Assembly (NCBI GenBank): GCA_004431415.1
Contig: QPMI01000432.1
Coordinates: 186,001-250,000, forward strand
Source of the DNA: Cyanophora paradoxa
Lineage: Eukaryota > Glaucocystophyceae > Cyanophorales > Cyanophoraceae
Length of the DNA: 64,000 nt
Reading direction: 5' to 3'
Part shown: positions 55,907 to 64,000 of the stretch, in pieces
Numbering within the stretch: the stretch's first letter is position 1
Layout: the number at the start of each line of letters is the position of its first letter
Program-made: the position numbers and the translations under genes
Notes under the pieces: generated by a model
Database searches by the model: none
Told to the model about the DNA's origin: nothing
What the model saw: the letters and a program-made list of their open reading frames with translations, nothing else

Positions 55907-55988
55907 ACCGCACTGTCTAGTGCGGAAGCAACGTTGCTGGACTATGGCTCCAGTGCAGCAACGTTGCTTCCGCACTAGACAGTGCGGT
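55907..55988. repeat. Perfect 33-bp inverted repeat with 16-nt loop
   Basis: Left arm 55907-55939 (ACCGCACTGTCTAGTGCG...) and right arm 55956-55988 are exact reverse complements, with loop 55940-55955. It could form a cruciform or a hairpin RNA, or be the two ends of a collapsed inverted-repeat transposon. Confidence 0.95.
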
Positions 55989-56189
55989 TGTGCCTATCCA
56001 GGCTATCCGGCCACGACTGGCTACGATTCTGCAATCGATGCGGTGGGCGACTAGCACTTGGCAACTACGAAGTGCGTTCGCCTGGTTCTTCACCAATGCA
56101 CTCGCCTTATGCTGCTCGCCCTGGTTTACCGGCTGCTCACTCACTTGGTAGGGATCGCCAGGGGCGGGCGGGCGGGCGCCCGCGCTCTG

Positions 56190-56700
56190 CGCCCGCCCCC
56201 CGCGCGCCCCGCCGCAGGAGTCCGCGCGGGGAAGTCCCGAGGGCCTCAGGCGCGAAGGGACGACGTCGCGACGCCGCCCGCTCACACCAAGCCCGCCCGT
56301 GCAGCCCCGCCCGCGCTCCGCGCCCGCCCGCCGCGCGCCCCGCCGCAGGAGCCCGCGCCGGGCCGCCCCCGAGGGCCTCAGGCGCGAGGGGACGACGCCG
56401 CGACGCCGCCGACGCCGCCAGCTCACGCCAAGCCCGCCCGTGCAGCCCCGCACGCGCTCCGCGCCCGCCCGCCGCGCGCCCCGCCGCAGGAGCCCGCGCC
56501 GGGCCGCCCCGAGGGCCTCAGGCGCGAGGGGACGACGCCGCGACGCCGCCGACGCCGCCAGCTCACGCCAAGCCCGCCCGTGCAGCCCCGCCCGCGGTCC
56601 GCGCCAGGGCGGCGGCGCGCCCCGCCGCAGGAGTCCGCGCCGGGAAGCCCGAGGGCCTCGGGCGCGAAGGGACGACGTCGCGACGCCGCCGACGCGGAGG
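56190..56700. repeat. GC-rich tandem array, about 140-bp unit, four copies
   Basis: The segment GAGGGCCTCAGGCGCGA recurs at about 56238, 56371, 56511 and 56651 with surrounding homology (CGCCGCAGGAGCCCGCGCCG). Spacing is 133, 140 and 140 bp. Confidence 0.85.
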
Positions 56701-57545
56701 CGCGGTGGGCGGCGGCGCGCCTCACCGGGCGGGGCGCAGACGCGGCGGGCGGCGGGGCTCTCCGCACGGGTGGAGGCGCGGCGGGCGGCGGCGCGGCTCG
56801 CCGCACGGGGCAGGGGCTCGGCGGGCGGCGGCGTGGCTCGCTGAGCGGGGCGGAGGCGCGGCGGGTGGCGGCGCGGCTCGCCGCACGGGGCGAAGCGGGC
56901 CGCGGCGTGGCTCGCTGCACGGGGCGGAGGCTCGCCGGGTGGCGGCGGGGCTCCCCGCACGGGGCGGGGGCGCGGCGGGCGGCGGCGGAGCTCGCCGCAC
57001 GGGGCGGAGGCTCGGCGGGCGGCGGCGCGGCTCGCCGCACGGGGCGGGGGCTCGGCGGGCGGCGGCGCGGCTCGCCGAGCGGGGCGGAGGCGCGGCGGGC
57101 GGCGGCGCGCCTCGCCGCACGGTGCGGAGGCTCAGCGGGCAGCGGCGGGACTCGCCGCAGCCGCCCGCACGGGGCGGGGCGCGGCGGGCAGCGGCGGGGC
57201 TCGCCGCACGGGGCGGGGCGCGGCGGGCGGCGGCGGAGCTCGCCGCACGGGGCGGGGGCTCGGCGGGCGGCGGCGCGGCTCGCCGCACGGGGCGGGGGCT
57301 CGGCGGGCGGCGGCGCGGCTCGCCGAGCGGGGCGGAGGCGCGGCGGGCGGCGGCGCGCCTCGCCGCACGGTGCGGAGGCTCGGCGGGCAGCGGCGGGGCT
57401 CGCCGCAGCCGCCCGCACGGGGCGGGGGCGCGGCGGGCAGCGGCGGGCTCGCCGCACGGGGCGGGGCGCGGCGGGCGGCGGCGGAGCTCGCCGCACGGGG
57501 CGGGGGCGCGGCGGGCGGGGGCGGGGCTAGCGGCACGGAGCGGGG
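56700..57545. repeat. GC-rich minisatellite, about 40-bp unit, about 21 copies
   Basis: Unit of the type GGCGGAGGCTCGGCGGGCGG followed by CGGCGCGGCTCGCCGCACGG, with small length variants. It lacks stop codons in several frames on both strands, so the long open frames across it (585, 490 and 357 codons) are not evidence of coding. Confidence 0.9.
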
Positions 57546-58166
57546 GCTCTGCGGCTTCAAGGCTTGTTAGCGCGTCAGCATGTGTTACTTTGATGTACTT
57601 CTTCATGGCTGCGCGACAGTGCGCACTGTGGCTCTGCAGAACAGAATCAGATGCACTCTTTCCCCGTTCGTGTCCGGATCCTCGAGCCTCGGAGCAAGCC
57701 ACCAGAGGAGATTCACGCTTTTATAACTACGTTAATTGACTAATATCTTATAATTATATGAGATGTGCTGGCCCACGGTGGGCGACATAGTGCCGCACTA
57801 TCATGTTTCAGTCGGCAAGCCGAAAGTACAACTAGCACTCATGATGTCGTGACTCATGATCACTGAGTCAGTGATCATGATCGAGATTGAACGTGCCGCA
57901 CGTTCGCACAGGATGAAAATCGAACAGCATGATGTACATCCATTATCCTTTCATTTAACTCAGTGATTTCAGTGAGAATGCGGCCAGGCAGCTTGCTCTA
58001 ACATCGATCCCGTGAAGAGCCCGTGCTGTGGCGCATGCGCAGGACCTGGGCTCGATCCTAGACAGCGAAACAATCAATTCACAAACGGTCTACAAGATTC
58101 TGCCACTAGGCAGAGCGGCGCGCGCCCTGTGCAGTCCTCTAGCATGAGTTTCTCCCGGTGGGGTCC
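57546..58166. other. Spacer between minisatellite and inverted duplication
   Basis: No gene seen. Contains a 25-nt palindrome at 57855-57879 (CATGATCACTGA, central G, TCAGTGATCATG). Confidence 0.5.
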
Positions 58167-59272
58167 GCGACAGACTCGGATCAAATCGAGCGTCCGGAGT
58201 CCAGGACGAGGCAGGCGTATGTCTGTGCACCGCACCAGCACTTCCATGCAGAAGAGAGCGAGATCCTGCGATACGGGCGCAAGCGCACCGGCACGCACGG
58301 CAGCGCGTCGTGGAATCTGTGTGGTGGGGTCGGTTCGAAGGCGCGTGGCCGAGCGAGCGACGCGCGACAGTAGCGCAAAGCGGTGTGTGCAATCTGCGTA
58401 TGTGGTCAGTGCAGTCTCGCACGCCCGGCCCGGCGGACCGTACGCGTGGGCTCTCAATGCGAACGTTGCGACTAGTACTCCGCATCACTTGCCGGTGCGC
58501 TTCCACCAAAAGCGGCGGCTCACGAACAGCGACCGTCGGACTATCTCAGCGTGCACCTGCAGCTGCAGGGCGACCGCCACGCGCCGCGTGCGTCCGATTG
58601 ACTGCTGGACGCAAGCGCTGTTGCCCAGCTGCTACATTCGGTCGTCGGCTAGCTGTACGGCAAAGGCTAACGGCACGTTAAGCTCGGCTCGCAGCCGGGC
58701 GGCAGCCCCGGGCCCAGGGTAGACTCAGCTGGTCGGGGGTATACGAAGACCCTCGCCAACGGCCAGTAGCCTCAAACAGCGGCCCAACTGCACCGAACCC
58801 GCGCTTGAGCAGCTTCTAGGGGCCTCTAGCTTGCTGTTGTGCCTTGTTCTCGCGCAGGGAGGCCGCGGAAGCCGTGAATTACAGCTGGAGTTGGACAGAC
58901 CAGGTCTGATGGCCTGTCTCCGGCGAGCTGCTGGGCGCTCATGCGCTTTTTGCTTCTCAGAGAGTTCCTAGACGTGGAAGGCATCCCCGTTGAGCGCCGG
59001 GCGGCTTTTTCCGCGGTCTCGCAAGGTTCGATCGGCCAGCCGCCGTGTAATTCTTGCCGCCGGAGTGCTGCGGTCTTCACAAGTGCTCTCTGTGCTGAAC
59101 ATGTTGCGCAGGAGCGGTCGGTGGAAGTACGCTCGTCCGTTCCGTGGAGTTCGTCCGCCGACAGACGTCGACGCTCCAGCTTGAGTGAGCGCTCCAGCCC
59201 TGCGGTCGCGCATCGTCGCCGCGTCGTGGTCTTTGCGCTCGAAGCGTGATCTTCGTCACGCAGGACGAGGTC

Positions 59273-60481
59273 ATGGTCAACATGCACGAGCTCGAGGCGA
59301 CGGCCGACAAGCATGAGGCCACAGCCGCGGTTGATGAGGTGAGTGCTTTCGCTTAGATCTCAACGGTTGAACGCGCCTGACATGCAGTTGAAGCCCGTGC
59401 CGAGGCGCCGCAGGAGGTGGCGAAGCACAGGCTGGGGGGTGAAGGCCCAGATTGCGGCCCCTGCTGCAGCCGACGAATCCCTCTATAGCAACACGGTGCG
59501 ATGCTGCCCCGAAGCCTCTAGAAGCGCGCCTTCTCTGATTTTGTTGCTTGACGCACCTCGCTTTGCCTCGATTTGATCTGACTTCTGTGCAGGAACCAGT
59601 GGGCTTCGCGAAAGTCGCTTGCATGCTGGCCTTCCTTAGAATCGGGCTGAAGGTCCGGTTCTTCGTCCCCAAGGTCGTCCTCGGCGTCTTCGAGGAGGGG
59701 TACTTCTTCGTCGGCATCGGCATCGTAGTGCCTAAGGTACGAGAGAACACGTACCCCCCCTCTAGATCGCCGCATCCCACCTATGGGCCCCATAAGGGCA
59801 TACACCCCTCGCGCGGGCCGGGTTGGGGCGCTAGCTCTAGATCCTCGTACCCCACCCGCCTCCACCTCGCCCCCTCCGGGCCCCCGGTGGGGGTACGCCT
59901 TTGCCGGAGCCTTCGGGCAAGGGACCCCCGGTAGCTGGGGTCCCTTGGTCCGAAGGCGCTGGTGAGGGCGTACCCCCCTCGCGGGCCGGGTTGGGGCGCT
60001 AGCTCTAGATCCTCGTACCCCACTCGCCCCCTCCGGGCCCCCGGTGGGGGTACGCCTTCGCCGGCGCCTTCGAGCAAGGGACCCCCGGTAGCTGGGGTCC
60101 CTTGGTCCGAAGGCGCTGGTGAGGGCGTACCCCCCTCGCGCGGGTCGCGTTGGGGCGCTTTAGATGCCCGAAACCCCGCTTCTACCTATGCTTACTTCGT
60201 ATTGCAGCTGGGCGATGGCGAGAAGTTCTCGTCCGTGCTGGGTTGTGACTGGGTCAAGTTGGTTGTGCTGGCCGAAGGCAAACCAGAAGAGGACGTGCTG
60301 GGCAAAGAGGTAGCTCTCTCGCCCCCTTCCGGTTTCTTCTAGATCTCTCATGTCTAGCGTGCAGATCCCCGAGATCATCGCCCACGGCAACACAGAGCTC
60401 ACCACGTTCGAGGGGCTGGAAGGCAGAGTGCTCTTCTGGCCCGAGGCCTACCTCTCCCTTCTGACAAGGCCCCTTCTCTAG
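59273..60481 (+). CDS. Unknown conserved small protein, paralog A
   Basis: No family recognised; conservation with paralog B supports coding. The clearest exon (about 59.59-59.74 kb) reads EPVGFAKVACMLAFLRIGLK then VRFFVPKVVLGVFEEGYFFV and GIGIVVPK. The next (about 60.21-60.31 kb) reads LGDGEKFSSVLGCDWVKLVV and LAEGKPEEDVLGKE. The last (about 60.37-60.48 kb) reads IPEIIAHGNTELTTFEGLEG and RVLFWPEAYLSLLTRPLL, stop 60481. The first exon from ATG 59273 (MVNMHELEATADKHEATAAV) and the exon near 59.39 kb join with an unclear phase. The long third intron carries the 159-bp palindromic satellite. It is transcribed towards its inverted copy. Confidence 0.55.
59780..60165. repeat. Palindromic satellite (159-168-bp period) in the intron of paralog A
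   Basis: TTGGGGCGCT recurs at 59823, 59991 and 60150, with units containing GGGGGTACGCCTT and AAGGCGCTGGTGAGGGCGTA, i.e. inverted halves within each unit. Confidence 0.85.
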
Positions 60482-60639
60482 CGATAGCGCTAGCTAGAGT
60501 GCGACCGCTGGCGCGGCCCGCGGCGGCGCAGTGTTTCAAGTGACGCAGGAGTGCAGTATTCATGCGCGCTAGCCGCCCAGGCTGCTGGGCAGGGTGCACG
60601 GGCCGGTGCGGGCGCCCAGCGGATCGGGGCTGCTATACA

Positions 60640-60735
60640 TAGAACAACTTCCGGAACAATTGACAGTTCTTCCGGAACTCTAGATCGTTTTTTCGGAACT
60701 CTAGATAGTTCTTCCGGAACTTTATTTTTGGCATT
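60640..60735. repeat. Short tandem repeats based on TTCCGGAACTCTAGAT
   Basis: About four imperfect units of about 23 bp (TTCTTCCGGAACTCTAGATC and variants), each carrying the palindrome TTCCGGAA or a close variant. Confidence 0.75.
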
Positions 60736-60765
60736 TCGGGGGACAGCGGAACTTAACGTTAAATC

Positions 60766-61659
60766 CATATAATTGTTCTAAGAAATGCCAGGTTTTTAGT
60801 ATGCAGAACTTGGCAAGAATTGTGTTCCGAAAGTGGTTTTCTTTTGTGTTCTAAGCTTTCGGGAACGGGGATGTTTCTCCTAGTGAAGACGCCGGCCGGG
60901 CTCACTGCTATCTCGGCTAACCCGCCGCGAAACTGGCCGATTAACGTTCCTCTTCGAATTCGTGTGGCCCTGGCTGCGCATGCAGGAAAATCTCGTACCG
61001 CATCCGCGCGATAGTGAACATCAAATATGTATTAAAAGGCATCCTATCGCATATTAAACGCTTCACTTCTGCGCCAATCGCTTCTCCCAAGTTTATTAAT
61101 TATAAGCGAAATTTAAATCGTCCAGAAACATAAAGCAGGTCAAGCAACAAGCTATTTAAGCACACTGACTCACTCTAGATCTTCTGAATGCTCCGATCCC
61201 GATCATCGGATCGGCTGATCATGAGCTTTAATTTTCACATCGTACGCGTGCCGCGCACATGCGCAGTGCCCATGCATATGGCCACTGCCTAGGGCCTGCG
61301 ACGCGTACGTATACGCGCCGCGTACGGCGCCGCGGCGCCGACGGCCGGCGCCGGCGCCGGCCGCGGCCGCGCGGCCGCAGCTGCAGATATATATATATCG
61401 ATCCGGAAGCTCATATATAATTATATAATCAAGGCCTAGATCGATATCCATGGCGCATACCGCATATGCATGCGCAAAGCTGCCGTATACCACTAGGGGG
61501 GCCCCCCCCAGTCCCAATAGCTCGGAATCAGATAGTCTTACGGTTTCGGAACAAAGAACTTCCCAAATTCTCCATACTGGAAACTTCGTATCTCTGGGAA
61601 CTAATGATCAACTCGAACAATTAGTTTTGTAGCCCATGGAGATCCCAAGTCAGGAGTCC
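60766..61659. other. Spacer between the two arms
   Basis: AT-rich, with a palindrome-dense core at 61.21-61.40 kb (GGCGCCGCGGCGCCG, CCGGCGCCGGCGCCGGCC, GCGGCCGCGCGGCCGC, then TATATATATAT). No gene recognised. Confidence 0.5.
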
Positions 61660-61856
61660 CGAGAGAAATGGCAATTGTTCGGATAGCAATAGCAATTGTT
61701 CCGACGACAAAGAGAAGAGTTCCCAGAGAAGCCATAAATAGCAGGCTCGCGCACCCGGGCGCCCGCGCCCCCGCCCCGCGCACCCTGCCCTGCAGCGCCG
61801 GGGGTTGCCATGCATGAATACTGCAATTGCAACACAGCGCCGCCCGCGGCCGCGCA

Positions 61857-63189
61857 CTATCTAGCGCTAGCACTGCGGAGGAGGGAAAGGAGGGCCTTGG
61901 GCCAGAAGACCACTCGGCCTTCCAGCCCACTGAACTTAGTGAGCTCTTCGTTGCCAGGTAACTCCGTGATATCCTCGGGGATCTGCACGCTAGACGTGAA
62001 TGAACTGAATAAACCTCGAGGGGAGTGACAGAGCTACCTTTCTGCCCAGCACGTCCTCGTCAGCTTTGCCTTCGGCCAGCACAACCAACTTGACGACTTC
62101 CGAGGGCTCCTCAGCTTCGCCCAACTGAAATGGAGTCAGTATGTGGCCCAACTGAAGAGGGGTACGGCGTTTAGCTATGAAGCTAGCGCCCCGATCGGGG
62201 CCCGCGCGAGGGGGGTACGCCCTCACCAGCGCCTTCGGACCAAGGGACCCCAGCTACCGGGGGGTACCTTGTCCGAAGACGCCGGCGAAGGCGTACCCCC
62301 ATCGGGGGCCCGGAGGGGGCGGGCGAGTAGGGGCATCTAGAGCTAGTGCCCGATCGGGGCCCGCGCGAGGGGGGTACGCCCTCACCAGCGCCATCGGACC
62401 AAGGGACCCCAGCTACCGGGGGGTACCTTGTCCGAAGACGCCGGCGAAGGCGTACCCCCATCGGGGGCCCGGAGGGGGCGGGCGAGTAGGGGCATCTAGA
62501 GCTAGTGCCCGATCGGGGCCCGCGCGAGGGGGGTACGCCCTCACCAGAGCCATCGGACCAAGGGACCCCAGCTACCGGGGGGTACCTTGTCCGAAGACGC
62601 TGGCGAAGGCGTACCCCCATCGGGGGCCCGGAGGGGGCGGAGCGGAGGCAGGGCGGGGTAGGGCATCTAGATATAGCTAGGAGGGTGTACTGCGGGGGCG
62701 ACGGGGGGGGGGGGGGGGGGGGGGGGAGGGGGGAGGTTCATCTTGGCCCGTACCTTGGGCACTAGAATGCCGATGCCGACGAAGAAGAACCCCTCGTCGA
62801 CGACGTAGACGTCGATCTTGGCGACGAAGAGCCGCACCTTGAGCCCGTCCTTGAGGAAGGGCAAGATGTGAGCGACTTTCAAGTAGCCCACAGGTTCCTG
62901 TGCGTAAGTCAAATTCAGATTGAGGGGGAAGCGTTAAGGCGCGCAGCTAGACAGATAAGGTGAGCATCGCACCGTTTCGCAACAGAGGAAGTCGGGTGCA
63001 GCAAGGGTCAAGGTCTTGACCGCCGAACCGCAGTCTGCGGGCTGCCTCCTCCTGCGGCGCTTCCGCGCGGGCTAAAACTGCACGTCAGACTCGTTGAGAA
63101 ATAGGCGGGGGCAGTACCTCGAGCTCCTTGAACACCGGCGCGGCTGTCGCCTCCGGAACCGCGGCCGCCGCCTCGCGCTTGTCGCCCAT
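61857..63189 (-). CDS. Unknown conserved small protein, paralog B
   Basis: ATG 63189 gives MGDKREAAAAVPEATAAPVF then KELE. The following exons parallel paralog A: EPVGYLKVAHILPFLKDGLK then VRLFVAKIDVYVVDEGFFFV and GIGILVPK; LGEAEEPSEVVKLVVLAEGK then ADEDVLGRK; IPEDITELPGNEELTKFSGL then EGRVVFWPKALLSLLRSASAR, stop at 61857. The conserved positions (FVGIGI-VPK, VKLVVLAEGK-EDVLG, GLEGRV-FWP) and the in-frame differences suggest both copies have been under protein-level constraint. The exon near 63.0 kb shows an unclear phase, as in A. Function unknown. Confidence 0.55.
62195..62660. repeat. 159-bp palindromic satellite, about three units, in the intron of paralog B
   Basis: GGGGGTACGC starts at 62211, 62370 and 62529 (exact 159-bp period). 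Each unit contains inverted halves GGGGGTACGCC ... GGCGTACCCCC and GCGCCTTCGGACCAAGG ... CCTTGTCCGAAGACGC, so each can fold into a hairpin of about 95 nt. Confidence 0.9.
62703..62726. repeat. Run of 24 G in an intron of paralog B
   Basis: G homopolymer followed by AGGGGGGAGG. In the sense strand it is a C-run inside an intron, like the 32-base run at 9024-9055. Confidence 0.85.
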
Positions 63190-64000
63190 GTCCTGCGCAA
63201 CGACGATCACTCTTCGAGCGCGGAGACCACGACGCTCACACAAGCGAGCGGAGACCGCAGGGCTGGAGCGCTCACTCAAGCGAGCGGCCGGATGGACTCA
63301 ACGGAACAGACGAGCGCACGTCCACCGACCGCTCCTGCGCAACATGTTCAGCGCAAAGAGCACATAAAACGACCGCGGCGCCTCCCGACGGTTGCCGGTC
63401 GAACCTTGCGAGGAAGCCGCCCGCTTCTAGGAGCGCTCTGGGAAGCACCGCGGAAAATGCCGCTCGGCGCTCGGCGAGGAAGCTGCCCGCTTCTAGGAGC
63501 GCTCTGGGAAGCAACGAGCACATGAGCGCTCGGCAGCCCGCCGGGGACGGGCCGTCGGACCTGGTCTGTTCAAAACCCGGCTGCAGCCGACTGCCGCGGC
63601 TTCCCTGCGCGAGAGCAAGGCACAGCAGCTCGCTAGAGGTCCCTAGACGCTGCTCGAGCGCGAGTTAGGTGCAGGTTGGGCCGCTATTTGAAGCTGCTGG
63701 CCGTTAGCGAGGATCTACGTATACCCCGGACCAGCCGGATACCCTGGCCTGGCCTACAGCTAGCCAACGGCCGACGGCCTACAGCAGCCCGCCGCCGGAC
63801 GTCAATCGGTGAACGCGGCCACGCGCCTTTGAACTGACCCCACCACACAGATTCCACGACGCGCTGCCGTGCGTGCCAATGCGCTTGCGCTCGTATCGCA
63901 GCATTTTGCTCTCTTTTTCATAGAAGTGCTAATACGGTGCATAGATATACGCCTGCCTCGTCGTGGCCTTCGGGCGCTCGATTTGATCCGAGTCTGTCAC

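Larger units (their letters stand above)
58167..60765. repeat. Left arm of a large imperfect inverted duplication
   Basis: From CGACAGACTCGGATCAAATC inward, this arm matches the reverse complement of 61.66-64.0 kb. Shared segments include the 58.26-58.34 kb block (CACGGCAGCGCGTCGTGGAA), the promoter/first-exon block at 59.1-59.3 kb, all recognisable exons of the paralogous gene and the block after its stop (GCAGTATTCATGC, GGGCAGGGTGC). Divergence is substantial. Confidence 0.85.
61660..64000. repeat. Right arm of the large inverted duplication (runs off the window)
   Basis: Reverse-complement counterpart of the left arm. Its outer end is still homologous at position 64000 (GACTCGGATCAAATCG in reverse), so the arm continues beyond the window. 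It has an internal tandem duplication of about 64 bp at 63.41-63.52 kb (CCCGCTTCTAGGAGCGCTCT twice). Confidence 0.85.

Noticed and set aside
55982-57739. Long open frames (up to 585 codons) across the GC-rich arrays
   Set aside because: The 40-bp unit has no stop codons in several frames on both strands and its length is not a multiple of three, so openness is expected without coding.
59740-62680. CRISPR-like spacing of about 159 bp
   Set aside because: Units are long, contiguous and internally palindromic, with no short repeats separated by unique spacers; it is a satellite in introns.

Overview
The window looks like nuclear DNA of a GC-rich, intron-dense, flagellated unicellular eukaryote. 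Every recognisable protein is eukaryotic: cytosolic seryl-tRNA synthetase, U11/U12-35K of the minor spliceosome, NOC2, pirin, elongin C, an RBR-like ubiquitin ligase, a CaMK-type kinase, a GATA factor and a CFAP77-like axonemal protein. Coding regions are cut by many introns of about 48-100 bp. A haptophyte or other alga with a secondary plastid is my best guess (high GC, very short introns, many GC-AG introns, possible targeting extensions, a ctpA-like peptidase). That is inference, because no lineage-diagnostic marker is visible.

Layout. 1-30.4 kb is gene-dense: SARS(-), SNRNP35(+), iPGM(-), an unknown membrane protein(-), a TatD-like/YVH1-zinc fusion(-), CFAP77-like(+), a disordered acidic protein(-), a 60-residue membrane protein(+), pirin(-), a multi-RING RBR-like protein(+), an S41 peptidase lacking its C-terminal end(+), a spermidine-synthase-fold protein(-), a short elongin C(+), a coiled-coil protein(-) and a kinase(+). 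30.4-35.2 kb is an AT-rich, gene-poor island holding two identical head-to-tail copies of a 1603-bp unit. 35.2-52.9 kb is gene-dense again: NOC2(-), a coiled-coil protein(+), a double GATA-finger factor(-) and a large protein with a beta-rich N-terminus and a helical-repeat C-terminus(-). 52.9-64 kb is mostly repeats: palindrome-rich spacers, a perfect 33-bp hairpin, 140-bp and 40-bp GC-rich tandem arrays, and a large inverted duplication carrying two diverged copies of one unknown gene, tail to tail.

Many genes sit in divergent pairs with short shared upstream regions (SARS/SNRNP35 133 bp, NOC2/coiled-coil gene 157 bp, pirin/RBR 386 bp, aminopropyltransferase-like/ELOC 371 bp).

The strongest unusual signals are: (1) repeated GC-AG introns with AG|GCGAGC-like donors, which restore conserved motifs in several unrelated genes; (2) a fusion of a ligand-poor TatD-like domain to a YVH1/DUSP12-type zinc domain; (3) an exact 1603-bp dimer with a terminal hairpin, in the style of a rolling-circle element; (4) the inverted duplication whose two gene copies carry the same 159-bp palindromic satellite in the same intron. 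All exon models were made by eye from reading-frame phase and protein similarity, so boundaries are approximate.
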